64,000 bases of DNA from Chryseobacterium oryctis (lineage in GTDB: Bacteria; Bacteroidota; Bacteroidia; Flavobacteriales; Weeksellaceae): contig NZ_JAPDHV010000003.1 in assembly GCF_025971925.1 (NCBI RefSeq), positions 445,558 to 509,557 of the forward strand, given 5' to 3'. The position numbers and the translations under genes are program-made. Below, in pieces: positions 44,669-54,062 of this stretch (positions are counted from its first letter, which is position 1; the number at the start of each line of letters is the position of its first letter). Under the pieces are notes generated by a model. That model had not been told where the DNA came from, did not search any database, and saw only the letters and a list, made by a program, of their open reading frames with translations.

Positions 44669-46006
44669 TTGAAAACCCATTTCATTGCTATTGGCGGAAG
44701 TGCCATGCATAATCTTGCAATTGCACTAAAAGATAAAGGATATCAGGTAACAGGTTCTGATGATGCTATTTTTGAGCCTTCAAAATCAAGACTTGAGAAA
44801 AAAGGAATTCTTCCTCAGGAATTGGGATGGTTTCCCGAAAAAATAACATCAGATATTGATGCTGTAATTCTAGGAATGCACGCTCACCAAGATAATCCCG
44901 AACTGGCAAAAGCAAAAGAATTAGGTTTAAAAATATACTCTTACCCTGAGTTTCTTTACGAACAATCGAAAGATAAAACCAGAGTTGTAGTTGCCGGTTC
45001 TCATGGTAAAACGACCATCACATCTATGATTTTACACGTTCTGAACTTCCATCAGAAAGATGTAGACTTCATGGTAGGAGCTCAACTGGAAGGTTTTGAT
45101 TGTATGGTAAAGCTTACCCAAGATAACGATTTTATGGTATTGGAAGGTGACGAATACCTTTCCTCTCCTATTGATTTACGCTCAAAATTCTTACTATACC
45201 AACCCAATATCGCTTTAATGAGCGGAATTGCATGGGATCACATTAATGTTTTCAAAACATTTGATGACTATGTAGAACAGTTCAGAAAATTTGTTGCAAG
45301 TATTACTCCGGGAGGTGTTTTAGTCTACAACGAAGAGGATGCCGAAGTAGTAAAAGTGGTTGAAGGAGCAGAAAATTATTTCAGAAAAATACCTTACAAA
45401 ACTCCGGAATACGAAATCAATAACGGGAAAGTTCACTTAAAAACCGAAATGGGAGACGTTCCGCTTTCTGTTTTTGGAGCACATAACTTATTAAACCTTG
45501 AAGGAGCCAGACATATTTGCCAACAATTAGGAATTATGGACGAAGATTTCTATGAAGCGATAATGAGCTTTAGAGGAGCTTCAAAACGTCTTGAAAAGGT
45601 AGAAAGAGAAGATAAAGGTGTACTTTATAAAGATTTTGCCCATGCTCCAAGTAAAGTAAAGGCAGCTGTAAAAGCTTTTTGTGAACAATTCAAAGACGAA
45701 AAAAAATACGGTTTTCTAGAACTTCATACCTACTCAAGTTTAAATCCTATATTTTTAGAGCAGTATGACCATGCAATGGACGGATTGGATGAAGCCGTTG
45801 TATTCTATTCTGAAGATGCTTTGAAAATTAAAAGAATGGAACCTATTTCTCCTGAATTTATCAAGGAAAAATTCAAAAATGAAAAACTGAGAGTTTTCAC
45901 CAATGCAGAAGAACTTCACGCATATTGGGAAACTCTGGATAAAACACAAGGAGTATACTTAATGATGAGCTCCGGAAACTTCGGAGGTCTTGATTTAACG
46001 AAATAA
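44669..46006 (+). CDS. mpl: Mur ligase family, Mpl-like (UDP-MurNAc:tripeptide ligase)
   Basis: 445 residues from a TTG start; no in-frame ATG exists between the preceding stop and the nucleotide-binding HFIAIGGSAMHNLA. The ATP loop GSHGKTTITSM is at ~111-121 and a DHINVFKTFDDY segment follows in the central domain. Length and sequence style match Mpl, which rejoins cell-wall tripeptide to UDP-MurNAc in recycling. MurC is the alternative, but the short N-terminal domain favours Mpl. Confidence 0.85.
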   Translation: MKTHFIAIGGSAMHNLAIALKDKGYQVTGSDDAIFEPSKSRLEKKGILPQELGWFPEKITSDIDAVILGMHAHQDNPELAKAKELGLKIYSYPEFLYEQSKDKTRVVVAGSHGKTTITSMILHVLNFHQKDVDFMVGAQLEGFDCMVKLTQDNDFMVLEGDEYLSSPIDLRSKFLLYQPNIALMSGIAWDHINVFKTFDDYVEQFRKFVASITPGGVLVYNEEDAEVVKVVEGAENYFRKIPYKTPEYEINNGKVHLKTEMGDVPLSVFGAHNLLNLEGARHICQQLGIMDEDFYEAIMSFRGASKRLEKVEREDKGVLYKDFAHAPSKVKAAVKAFCEQFKDEKKYGFLELHTYSSLNPIFLEQYDHAMDGLDEAVVFYSEDALKIKRMEPISPEFIKEKFKNEKLRVFTNAEELHAYWETLDKTQGVYLMMSSGNFGGLDLTK

Positions 46007-46018
46007 TATCTTAAAATA

Positions 46019-46055
46019 AAAACAACTCCTTTCTGATTGAAAGGAGTTGTTTTGT
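46019..46055. terminator. Bidirectional terminator between mpl and the nitronate monooxygenase gene
   Basis: The arms AACAACTCCTTTC and GAAAGGAGTTGTT are separated by 5 bases and flanked by A and T runs. The two genes converge here and the monooxygenase stop codon lies at the very edge. Confidence 0.9.
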
Positions 46056-47113
46056 TATAGTTCACAGTCTTTAATTAATTTTTTCAAAATATCTTCCGTG
46101 GAATGTTCACTGTAATCATGAATCGATTGCCCAACCCAAATACTCACAAAATCTGTATTATTCAAAGATTTTGAAACTTTTCTCAATTCATTTGTAAGTT
46201 TATTCTGATAAGGATAAGGCAAAATATACTCAGAATCTTCAATTGCCTCAATATATTTATTTTTAATTCCTCTTGCATAGCGACCTGAAAAACTCCTCGT
46301 TAACATGATGTCTTTTTCCGTTACATTCTTCAGTCTTTCTTTTTCAAACTTCAATAAAGCACTTTCCTGAGAAGCTAATAAAATACTTCCCACCTGAAAA
46401 CCTTGTGCACCAAGCTCTTTTGCTGCCGATAAAGTTTTCGAATTGTAAATACCTCCTGCATAAATTAACGGCACGTTCACACAATCAAAAACCTGAGACA
46501 ACAAAGATAAACCTCCAATCTGAGGAATCGTCTCAGTATTAAAAGTACCTCTGTGACCTCCAGCCTCAATACCCTGAACACAAATAATATCTATACCCGA
46601 TTTTTCAAGCATTAATGCCTCCTCGACACAAGTACAGGTTCCTATTAAAATGACATCATTTTGTTTTAATTTATGAATACTTTTTTCGTCCAGATTTCCA
46701 AAGGTATAACTTACAATCTTACAATTTTTCTCAATAATGACATCAATTAGCTCATGATATGTATTTACTTTAATATCCGTCAAATCAGGAAGCTCAACAT
46801 CAATATTATTATCCTTGGCAAACTGCTCAATAAAAACCTTTGTTTTGCTAAACTCTTCTTTCAGAGAATCTGTAATTTCAGGAATATCATGTACAAAAAT
46901 ATTAACAGCAAAAGGCTTATCTGTCAATTTTCTAGTTTCATGAATTAGTTCCAAAGATTTCTCAGCAGAAAGGTCTGCCAAAGCCAAAGAACCTAAACAA
47001 TCCGCTTTATTTGAAGCGGCAACCATCTCAGGAGTACTCACCCCAAACATCGGAGCCTGAATAATGGGATATTTTATATTGAGTTTTTTACTAATTAAAT
47101 CCGGCCAAAACAT
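46055..47113 (-). CDS. Nitronate monooxygenase family flavoprotein
   Basis: 352 residues, a TIM-barrel flavoprotein: YPIIQAPMFGVSTPEMVAA at the start, EAGGHRGTF and AGGIYNSKTL for flavin phosphate binding, and GAQGFQVGS. It would oxidise alkyl nitronates or a related substrate with FMN and oxygen. The 2-nitropropane dioxygenase group contains many unproved members, so the substrate is open. Transcribed after the aldo-keto reductase gene (23-base gap). Confidence 0.85.
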   Translation of the reverse strand: MFWPDLISKKLNIKYPIIQAPMFGVSTPEMVAASNKADCLGSLALADLSAEKSLELIHETRKLTDKPFAVNIFVHDIPEITDSLKEEFSKTKVFIEQFAKDNNIDVELPDLTDIKVNTYHELIDVIIEKNCKIVSYTFGNLDEKSIHKLKQNDVILIGTCTCVEEALMLEKSGIDIICVQGIEAGGHRGTFNTETIPQIGGLSLLSQVFDCVNVPLIYAGGIYNSKTLSAAKELGAQGFQVGSILLASQESALLKFEKERLKNVTEKDIMLTRSFSGRYARGIKNKYIEAIEDSEYILPYPYQNKLTNELRKVSKSLNNTDFVSIWVGQSIHDYSEHSTEDILKKLIKDCEL

Positions 47114-47136
47114 AATAGTGAGTTTTGATATATTTT

Positions 47137-48012
47137 CTATATGTCCGCAACCGCTTTAAGCATTTTTTGTTCCCAAACTGGGTCATTAGGGTCGAAAAAC
47201 AATCTTTTTCCAGTATCTAAAGAACGAACAACATTCATTTCTTCTTCAGTCAATTCAAAACCAAAAACATTGAAATTTTCTTCAATTCTGGATGGAGTCA
47301 CAGATTTTGGAATCACACAAAACCCTTCCTGTAAATGCCATCTCAAAATAACCTGAGCAACAGTTTTATTATATTTTTCGGCAATTGCTTTCAATTTCGG
47401 ATTGTCTAAAAGTTCAGTATTTCCATTTCCTAGCGGACTCCAAGGTTGTGTAACAACATTATTTTCTTTATTAAAAATCTGAAGTTCCTTCTGTTGAAAA
47501 ATCGGATGCAGTTCTATTTGGTTGATAACAGGCTTTACAGTTGAATATTTAATCAATTCATCCAATTTTTCAACAGGAAAATTACAAACTCCTATCGCTT
47601 TTATTTTTCCTTCATGATAAAGCTCTTCCATAGCTTTCCAAGCTCCTATATAATCATTATAAGGCCAATGAATAAGGTACATATCAAGATAATCAAGCTG
47701 TAATCTATCCAATGTTCTTTGGAAGGCACCTTTTACTTTATCGTAATCAATATCCTGAACCCAAAGTTTAGAAGTGATAAACAGTTTCTCCCTGTCTACT
47801 CCACTATTTTTTATGGCAGTTCCTACAGCCGTTTCATTAAGATAAATTGAAGCCGTATCAATCATTCTGTAACCTACCTCAATGGCTTTTATCACAGCCT
47901 TTTCACATTCTTCCAGATTTTCCATCTGCCAAACTCCAAAACCCAATGCAGGAATATCCACTCCATTGTTCAGTGTTATTACAGGCTGTCCTGTGTATAT
48001 TTTTTGTTGCAT
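47137..48012 (-). CDS. Aldo/keto reductase
   Basis: 291 residues. The catalytic tetrad is visible as Asp52, Tyr57 (DTASIYLNE), Lys82 (FITSKLW) and His115 (YLIHWP). The NADPH-binding IPKSVTPSRIEEN stretch is near 235-247. It reduces aldehydes or keto compounds in the cytoplasm and belongs to the 2,5-diketogluconate reductase-like branch. Confidence 0.92.
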   Translation of the reverse strand: MQQKIYTGQPVITLNNGVDIPALGFGVWQMENLEECEKAVIKAIEVGYRMIDTASIYLNETAVGTAIKNSGVDREKLFITSKLWVQDIDYDKVKGAFQRTLDRLQLDYLDMYLIHWPYNDYIGAWKAMEELYHEGKIKAIGVCNFPVEKLDELIKYSTVKPVINQIELHPIFQQKELQIFNKENNVVTQPWSPLGNGNTELLDNPKLKAIAEKYNKTVAQVILRWHLQEGFCVIPKSVTPSRIEENFNVFGFELTEEEMNVVRSLDTGKRLFFDPNDPVWEQKMLKAVADI

Positions 48013-48151
48013 GATATAATTTTAATTTAATCAAATTTCCGACAAAATATTTAAATTTTTACTTCTAAACCATTTTTTAACCTTTAATTAATATCTTATT
48101 TCTTTTAGTCAAAAGCTCTTAATTTATTATTTTTGATTAGAAAATAAGATA

Positions 48152-48586
48152 ATGTCACAATCATTCAGATTAGCTACAACAGATGATTATCCCAGAATAA
48201 TGGAAATATGGGAATCTGCTGTAAAAGCAACACATGATTTCCTTTCGGATGAGGATTTTAATTATTTCAAAGAAATAATACCAAGAGATTATTTACCTCA
48301 TCTTGATGTATTTGTAATTCTCGAAAATGAAGAAGCAAAAGGTTTTGCTTCCGTTTCTGAAGGAAATTTGGAAATGCTTTTCATCCACAATGATTCGCGT
48401 GGAAAAGGATACGGAAAAAAGCTATACCAGTTTATGAAAGAAGAAACCAACTTAACAAAAGTTGATGTAAACGAACAAAATCCTCAAGCCATTGGTTTTT
48501 ATGAAAAAATGGGATTCAAAAAAACAGGAAGGTCTGAAAAAGATGGTTCTGGAAAAAAATATCCCATTATCCACATGAGTTTATAA
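48152..48586 (+). CDS. GNAT-family N-acetyltransferase
   Basis: 144 residues. The acetyl-CoA loop is HNDSRGKGYGKKLYQ, followed by VDVNEQNPQAIGFYEKMGF, typical of GNAT motifs A and B. A TATTTTTG box (48128-48135) lies 16 bases before the ATG. Substrate unknown. The gene converges with lysR with no space between their stops. Confidence 0.88.
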   Translation: MSQSFRLATTDDYPRIMEIWESAVKATHDFLSDEDFNYFKEIIPRDYLPHLDVFVILENEEAKGFASVSEGNLEMLFIHNDSRGKGYGKKLYQFMKEETNLTKVDVNEQNPQAIGFYEKMGFKKTGRSEKDGSGKKYPIIHMSL

Positions 48587-49510
48587 CTATTTTATAACTG
48601 AATCAAGCTCGTTTTTACCCATCACTTTTCTGAATAACCCTTTGATATGGTCAATTTCATTATGATAATTGGTGTTTTTCCTGCATCCGAAATACAAAGT
48701 ATTTTCCAACTTTTTTTCACCTTTCCAAACTAGTTTTATTTCACCTTTTTCGATTTCATTTTTACATAAGAAATCAGGAACAACGGCTAATCCTGCACCA
48801 CTTTTTAAACAACGGATAATTGAATTCAAATTGGGTACAATATAATTAGGTCTAAAATCCGGTTTGTGTCCAAAATTCATTGTCCAGAACTGGAAAAGAT
48901 GTTCCATATCACCAGTTGTTCCATACCATTTTTCATTTTTAAGCCACTCTTCAACAGACTCAAAATTCCCGGACTCTTTCACTTGGTCAAATTGCATCGT
49001 GTCAATATCCTTTCCCCCAACTAAAATTATTTGCTCGGAAGAAAATGCTTCGTGCAAAATATTGGGAGAAGTACCTTTTTTCGGTGTAATAATTAAATCT
49101 AAAATTCCTTTATCTAACTGATCCAGCATTTCAGGATATTCGCCAAAACAGATAATTAAATTAAATGGCAATGTAGAAACATACTGCTCCAAAGTTGTCT
49201 GAAATGTCTCAAAACACATTCCTACACTTATGGTTGGGGTATGCTTTTCAGTTGATTTTTGGAAATTTTTCTCAACTTCTTCCAATTTTGTCAAAGGTTC
49301 ACAAATTGCATTGAATAAAACCTTCCCTCTTTCAGTAGGGATCATTTTCCGCACGGTTCTGTCAAATAATTTATAACCTACATAAGCTTCTAATGAACTT
49401 AAATGTAAACTTACTCCGGGTTGAGAAATAAATAAAGAATCTGCAGCACCCGTCAATGTTCCAGTCTTATATATTGCTTTAAATGTTCGATACCATTCTA
49501 AATTAACCAT
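48587..49510 (-). CDS. LysR-family transcriptional regulator
   Basis: 307 residues. N-terminal winged helix (1-60; FKAIYKTGTLTGAADSLFISQPGVSLHLS), then a periplasmic-binding-like effector domain (~90-300). It is divergent from mdaB across an A/T-rich 106-base spacer that contains ATTATAATTATAAT palindromes, so it probably regulates that gene and itself. LysR proteins paired with MdaB-like quinone reductases usually sense electrophiles or redox stress. Confidence 0.9.
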   Translation of the reverse strand: MVNLEWYRTFKAIYKTGTLTGAADSLFISQPGVSLHLSSLEAYVGYKLFDRTVRKMIPTERGKVLFNAICEPLTKLEEVEKNFQKSTEKHTPTISVGMCFETFQTTLEQYVSTLPFNLIICFGEYPEMLDQLDKGILDLIITPKKGTSPNILHEAFSSEQIILVGGKDIDTMQFDQVKESGNFESVEEWLKNEKWYGTTGDMEHLFQFWTMNFGHKPDFRPNYIVPNLNSIIRCLKSGAGLAVVPDFLCKNEIEKGEIKLVWKGEKKLENTLYFGCRKNTNYHNEIDHIKGLFRKVMGKNELDSVIK

Positions 49511-49577
49511 AACTAATTATTATAATTATAATACAAATATATAATTTATATTATTTTTATTATACAAAAACTCAATC

Positions 49578-49585
49578 TAACTTTG
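49578..49585 (+). promoter_or_regulatory. -7 promoter box of the mdaB-like gene
   Basis: TAACTTTG matches TAnnTTTG and is 31 bases before the ATG. The LysR-regulated palindromic spacer lies directly upstream. Confidence 0.55.
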
Positions 49586-49616
49586 CCCTGTAAAAATTTA
49601 AACAAATCAAAAAACA

Positions 49617-50231
49617 ATGAAAAAAGTATTAATAATCAATGGTGGACAAAATTTCGGACACTCTGGAGGAAGATATAATAAAACAATCACAGAAAATACA
49701 TTAGATATTTTAAAAACATTTGATAATATAGAAATAAAAACTACCAATGTGAGTGAAAATTATGATAAAAATGAAGAAGTTCAAAAATTTGTTTGGGCAG
49801 ATTATATTATTTATCATACTCCGATTTGGTGGTTTCAGCTACCAAATGGTTTTAAAAAATATATCGATGAAGTTTTCACAGCAGGTCACGCAAAAGGAAT
49901 TTATATGAGTGACGGAAGAAAAGCAGAAAATCCGCATATCAATTACGGAACCGGAGGGATGCTTGGCGGAAGAAAATATATGGTAACCACAAGTTGGAAT
50001 GCACCGGAAACAGCCTTTACCCTTCCAGGAGAATTTTTCAACGAAACAAGTGTAGATAATGGGCCTTTATTTGGTTTCCATAGAATGAATGCTTTTGTAT
50101 CATTAGAAAAAATGGAAAGTTTTCATTTTCATGATGTAGAAAAAAATGCCAATATAGAACGTGACATGAAAATATACCGAGAACATCTCAAAACTATTTT
50201 TCAGAAAGAATTAGCTTCTCAATTAGTTTAA
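49617..50231 (+). CDS. mdaB: MdaB-like NAD(P)H quinone reductase
   Basis: 204 residues with a flavodoxin-like fold. It begins MKKVLIINGGQNFGHSGGRY, and continues with DYIIYHTPIWWFQLP and a C-terminal FHFHDV helix, as in MdaB/Kef-associated quinone reductases. It reduces quinones by two electrons with FAD, limiting oxidative stress. The Hsp31-like gene follows 12 bases later in the same operon. Confidence 0.88.
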   Translation: MKKVLIINGGQNFGHSGGRYNKTITENTLDILKTFDNIEIKTTNVSENYDKNEEVQKFVWADYIIYHTPIWWFQLPNGFKKYIDEVFTAGHAKGIYMSDGRKAENPHINYGTGGMLGGRKYMVTTSWNAPETAFTLPGEFFNETSVDNGPLFGFHRMNAFVSLEKMESFHFHDVEKNANIERDMKIYREHLKTIFQKELASQLV

Positions 50232-50243
50232 AATATTATCAAA

Positions 50244-50999
50244 ATGAAAAAATTAGCACTTCTATTTCTTAGTATATTCATGATAGCTAGCATTCAATCA
50301 CAAACCAAAAAAATTAAAAATATGAAAAAGAAAATTTTATTCGTAGTAACCAGTCACGACAAAAAGGGAAATACAGGCGACAATACAGGTTATTATTTAG
50401 GTGAGGTTTCTCATCCTTGGGAAGTACTTCACAAAGCAGGATATGAAATTGACTTTGTAAGCCCAAAAGGAGGAACTCCTCCGGTTGACGGATTTGATTT
50501 ACAAGATCCAGTAAACAAAGAATTCTGGGAAAATAAAGAATACAAAAATAAAATAGTTCAATCTCTAAAACCATCAGAAATAAACCCAAATGACTATTCT
50601 ACAATATTCTATGCAGGAGGTCATGGTGCGATGTGGGATTTAGCAGATAATACAGAATTAGCCAATATTGCCTCAAAAATCTATGAAAACGGAGGAATTG
50701 TAGCCGGAGTTTGTCATGGTCCTGCAGGTTTGGTAAATATCAAACTAAATAACGGTAAATATCTGGTTGACGGTAAAAAAGTAAATGCATTTACCAATGA
50801 AGAAGAATCTGAAGTAAAATTAACGAATGTTGTTCCGTTTCTCCTAGAAGATAAATTAAAAGAAAGAGGAGCAAAATTTGAAAAGTCGGGGCTTTGGCAA
50901 AATCATGTTGTTACAGACCAAAGAGTAATTACAGGACAAAATCCTCAGTCAGCAAAAAGCGTTGGTGAAGCTATTTTAAAAGAATTGAGCCTACAATAA
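50244..50999 (+). CDS. Secreted DJ-1/PfpI family protein (Hsp31-like)
   Basis: 251 residues. A Sec signal peptide (~1-19) precedes an internal Met at 27. The catalytic triad elements are Glu54 (LGEVSHP), Cys157 and His158 (GVCHGP). Hsp31 proteins act as holdases and as glyoxalase/deglycase enzymes. A signal peptide is unusual for the family, so a cytoplasmic start at Met27 must be considered. Confidence 0.85.
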   Translation: MKKLALLFLSIFMIASIQSQTKKIKNMKKKILFVVTSHDKKGNTGDNTGYYLGEVSHPWEVLHKAGYEIDFVSPKGGTPPVDGFDLQDPVNKEFWENKEYKNKIVQSLKPSEINPNDYSTIFYAGGHGAMWDLADNTELANIASKIYENGGIVAGVCHGPAGLVNIKLNNGKYLVDGKKVNAFTNEEESEVKLTNVVPFLLEDKLKERGAKFEKSGLWQNHVVTDQRVITGQNPQSAKSVGEAILKELSLQ

Positions 51000-51007
51000 T
51001 CATTAGA

Positions 51008-51053
51008 TTTTCCCCAAAAAGCTGTTCAATATTGAACAGCTTTTTGGGGAAAA
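51008..51053. terminator. 46-bp perfect palindrome, bidirectional terminator
   Basis: The arms 51008-51030 and 51031-51053 are perfectly complementary (TTTTCCCCAAAAAGCTGTTC and its complement, with an AAT/ATT centre). The hairpin can form on both strands. It lies between the converging Hsp31-like and AhpD-like genes. Confidence 0.8.
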
Positions 51054-51064
51054 TTACTTAAAGC

Positions 51065-51508
51065 TTATTTTGCAATCGGCAAATGTGTGCTTATCGCGAT
51101 TCTGTTCCAACTATTAATTGTAACAATTGCCATAATAATTTCTGCAATCTGTTTATCTGTAAAAAATTGTTTTGCTTTTTGAAAGGTTTCTTCAGTAAGA
51201 CCTTTTTGACTAATTAATGTGATTTCTTCAGTCATAGCCAAAAGCACCTGTTCTTCTTCTGTATACAATTCCGTAGCTTCTCTCCATGCATTCAACAGAT
51301 AGATTCTTTGTGGTGTTTCCCCATATTTTACAGCGTCTTTCGTATGCATATCCAGACAGAAAGCACATCCATTAATTTGTGAAGCTCTAATTTTAATTAA
51401 TTCTTTCTGAATTTGGTTTAATGAAATAGATTGAAGATATCCTTCTAATCCCATCATTACTTTGTAAGCAGCAACATCTACAGTTGCCATATTAATTCTT
51501 GCGTTCAT
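51065..51508 (-). CDS. AhpD-like carboxymuconolactone decarboxylase family protein
   Basis: 147 residues from the ATG at 51508; a longer TTG start would add ten residues. It has the AhpD active-site CxxC motif (Cys48, Cys51, in INGCAFCLDMHTK) with His54. These proteins form helical oligomers and reduce peroxides or act as antioxidant disulfide proteins. Upstream is the Crp-type regulator in the same direction. Confidence 0.88.
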   Translation of the reverse strand: MNARINMATVDVAAYKVMMGLEGYLQSISLNQIQKELIKIRASQINGCAFCLDMHTKDAVKYGETPQRIYLLNAWREATELYTEEEQVLLAMTEEITLISQKGLTEETFQKAKQFFTDKQIAEIIMAIVTINSWNRIAISTHLPIAK

Positions 51509-51575
51509 AATTTGATTGATTCTTAAATTGTGATACAAAATTCTTATTTAAAAATTACAAAAATCTTAAACTGGT

Positions 51576-52148
51576 TTAAGAACGTAGTTTTGCTCTTATT
51601 TCACTAAGATATTCCGGAGTAAAACCTAAAAATGAAGCTACAAGATATTGTGGAATTCTTTGAATAAACCAAGGATACTGAGTACTAAAATGCACATATA
51701 ATTCTTCCCGACTCATTTCATATAAATATCGGATTCTACGTTCGGAAGCAGCATAAGCTCTTTGATAAACCATTCTGAAATAACGCTCCATGACCGGATG
51801 TTTCTTTAATAATAGCTCCTGCGTATGAAGATCAATCATCAATATCGTGGAAGTTTCAACCGCCTGAATACAAAAATCAGATCGTATTTGTCTTTCGTAT
51901 GCAAAAGTATCTGTAATCCACCAGTTTTCTATGGCAAATTCTGTGGTTTGCTCCACTCCTTTTTCATTAGTAAAAAATTTCCTTAAACAACCTTTTACAA
52001 CAAAATACATATTCTTACATATATCTCCTTCAGGTAGCAGGTTTTCTTTTTTCTTCACTTCCTGTTTCTGAAAAAAAGAAAGAATTGATGCATATTCTTC
52101 ATCGTTTATCTTAATAAATTTATCTAAATGAGCCCTAAAAGTATCCAT
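51576..52148 (-). CDS. Crp/Fnr-family transcriptional regulator
   Basis: 190 residues. Cyclic-nucleotide-binding-like β-roll at ~30-115, then a C-terminal HTH (~145-185, PQYLVASFLGFTPEYLSEIR). Many flavobacterial members of this group lack a known ligand. It lies 67 bases upstream of the AhpD-like gene in the same direction, a frequent pairing that suggests control of that gene. Confidence 0.88.
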   Translation of the reverse strand: MDTFRAHLDKFIKINDEEYASILSFFQKQEVKKKENLLPEGDICKNMYFVVKGCLRKFFTNEKGVEQTTEFAIENWWITDTFAYERQIRSDFCIQAVETSTILMIDLHTQELLLKKHPVMERYFRMVYQRAYAASERRIRYLYEMSREELYVHFSTQYPWFIQRIPQYLVASFLGFTPEYLSEIRAKLRS

Positions 52149-52212
52149 TTTGTAATTTTACATTCAAACTTAACTTTATTTTTTTAGTTTTATAATTCGA
52201 AAAACGATAAAT

Positions 52213-52578
52213 ATGGAAATTGTTGCAAAAATTTTGGTTGCATTAGTCGCAATAGAACATCTTTACATTCTTTGGATGGAAATGTTTGCATGGGAAACCA
52301 AAGGAAAAGAGGTTTTTAAATCTGCTTTACCCGCAGAACTGTTCAAACCAACAAAAGGTTTAGCTGCAAATCAGGGACTTTATAACGGATTTCTTTCTGC
52401 AGGTCTTATTTGGTCTTTATTCATTGAAGATGAAAAATGGCAGACAAATATTGCATTGTTTTTCTTAGGTTGTGTTGCTGTTGCAGGAATTTACGGCGCA
52501 ATTTCAGCGACTAAAAGAATATTTTTTGTTCAGGCTTTACCTTCTATTTTAGCAATCATTGCCGTTTTATTAAAGTGA
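52213..52578 (+). CDS. DUF1304 family membrane protein
   Basis: 121 residues with four transmembrane helices (~3-20, 56-72, 80-96 and 103-120). The AIEHLYILWMEMFAW and NQGLYNGFLSAGL motifs match DUF1304. Function is not known. It stands between Crp and HxlR regulator genes, divergent from the former. Confidence 0.85.
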   Translation: MEIVAKILVALVAIEHLYILWMEMFAWETKGKEVFKSALPAELFKPTKGLAANQGLYNGFLSAGLIWSLFIEDEKWQTNIALFFLGCVAVAGIYGAISATKRIFFVQALPSILAIIAVLLK

Positions 52579-52583
52579 AATTT

Positions 52584-52970
52584 TCAATCCTGAGAATTCA
52601 TTGATTTTTTGATTTTATCCCGATGAATCAATCCCCAATTCACTAATGTTTCCGTTACAGGAAATACCGTTTTCCCATACTCAGTTACTGCGTATGTTAC
52701 GGTAATTGGTTTGGTATCCTGAATAGTTCGGGTAATCAACAGGTTCATTTCAAGCTCTTTCAACTCTTTGCTTAGCATTTTGGCAGAAATTCCTTCAATT
52801 CCTCTTTCAAGTTTCTTGAAATGAATTTTCTGGTCAGTTCTGTTCGTTAAATAACGCAGAATCATCAGTTTCCATTTTCCACCCAAAACATCCATGCTAT
52901 CACGCATTGCGAATAATTCTTCGCTGCATGAAGCCTCTCTTTCAATTCCGTTTTCTATAATTTTTGCCAT
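52584..52970 (-). CDS. HxlR-family transcriptional regulator
   Basis: 128 residues from the ATG at 52970. The pattern CSEELFAMRDSMDVLGGKWKL and the winged HTH (RGIEGISAKMLSKELKELE) are typical. A Cys at residue ~16 could sense redox or electrophile stress, as in related HypR/YodB. Its upstream region holds palindromes shared with the divergent quinone oxidoreductase gene. Confidence 0.9.
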   Translation of the reverse strand: MAKIIENGIEREASCSEELFAMRDSMDVLGGKWKLMILRYLTNRTDQKIHFKKLERGIEGISAKMLSKELKELEMNLLITRTIQDTKPITVTYAVTEYGKTVFPVTETLVNWGLIHRDKIKKSMNSQD

Positions 52971-52978
52971 CAATAGTT

Positions 52979-53011
52979 ACGTTAACGTTACTAGTTACCA
53001 ATAGTTAACTA
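52979..53011. promoter_or_regulatory. Paired palindromes in the hxlR / oxidoreductase divergent region
   Basis: ACGTTAACGT (52979-52988) and TAGTTAACTA (53002-53011) are perfect 10-bp palindromes 23 bp apart, centre to centre, surrounded by repeated TAGTTA(A)C elements. They lie between the HxlR gene and a TACATTTG box (53038-53045) that serves the oxidoreductase. The layout is what an autoregulated HxlR operator would show. Confidence 0.6.
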
Positions 53012-53072
53012 GTAGCAAATATAAACTATTCTGTTTTTACATTTGTTATCAGATTACAAGAATATTACCGAT

Positions 53073-54059
53073 ATGAAAGCTGTTATTTTAAATAAAAATT
53101 TTCAATTAGAAGATGGATTTGCAGAAAAACCACAGCCTAAAAATAACGAAGTTTTAATCAAAATCAAAGCAAGTGGCTTCAATCCCGTAGATTATCAAAT
53201 GTTGGAAAATAAATTGGAACGAAAATTAATAAGTTCTCCCATTTTAGGCCGAGAATTATCCGGAATTGTCATTGAAAAAGGCACTTCTGTCACTCAGTTC
53301 AATATCGGAGACGAAGTTTTCTGTGGAAGTTCTATGGGTAGCAATGGTTCGTATACAGAATATATTGCCATTCCCGAATCAGTTGTTTCACATAAACCTA
53401 AAAATATTTCATTTGAACAGGCTACAGCCATTCCATCAGTTGGAGTAACAGCTTTACAGGTTTTCAATCGTTTACAACCTAATAAAAATGACACAATTTT
53501 AATTACTGGAGCAACAGGAGGTGTTGGTTCTTTTTTAATCAAACTTTTATTAGCTCATAATATTCAGAAAATTATCGCAACAGTGGGAAACGAAGAAAAT
53601 AAAAACATTCTATTAAAAATGGGCTTACAAAGCCACCAAATTATTAACTATAAAAACGACAATTTAATTGAAAATATTCTAAAGGCCAATCAAAACAATC
53701 TCTTTGATTTCGGAATTGACTTAGTTGGAAATTATATGTCTGAAATAACCGCTGAAACCCTAAAAACAAACGGAACTTATGTAGATGTGACCGCACTTAC
53801 TACCCAAGAAGCTCGTGATACATTATTTCACAAAGGAAGTATAATCATGAATATTTCAAATTACGCTTACATTGTAGACAAAAATCATGAGTATTATAAA
53901 AATAGCTTTAAAGAAATATCAAGACTTCTGGAAAACAACTCCATTAATCCGCCTAACTATAAAATTGTTGGAGAATTATCTTTAGAAACTGTTTTAAAAG
54001 CCCATTCAATGCTTAAAAACAATGAAACAAAAGGAAATAAATTAATAATGATACATTAG
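53073..54059 (+). CDS. Zinc-independent quinone oxidoreductase / MDR-family alcohol dehydrogenase
   Basis: 328 residues from the ATG at 53073 (MKAVILNKNF); an upstream TTG lies inside the promoter box. The GroES-like part (~1-115) is followed by a Rossmann domain with ILITGATGGVGSFLIK. It lacks the catalytic zinc ligands of classical alcohol dehydrogenases and belongs with the quinone/enone reductases. Placed divergently from hxlR, it is a plausible target for induction by electrophiles. Confidence 0.88.
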   Translation: MKAVILNKNFQLEDGFAEKPQPKNNEVLIKIKASGFNPVDYQMLENKLERKLISSPILGRELSGIVIEKGTSVTQFNIGDEVFCGSSMGSNGSYTEYIAIPESVVSHKPKNISFEQATAIPSVGVTALQVFNRLQPNKNDTILITGATGGVGSFLIKLLLAHNIQKIIATVGNEENKNILLKMGLQSHQIINYKNDNLIENILKANQNNLFDFGIDLVGNYMSEITAETLKTNGTYVDVTALTTQEARDTLFHKGSIIMNISNYAYIVDKNHEYYKNSFKEISRLLENNSINPPNYKIVGELSLETVLKAHSMLKNNETKGNKLIMIH

Positions 54060-54062
54060 ATT

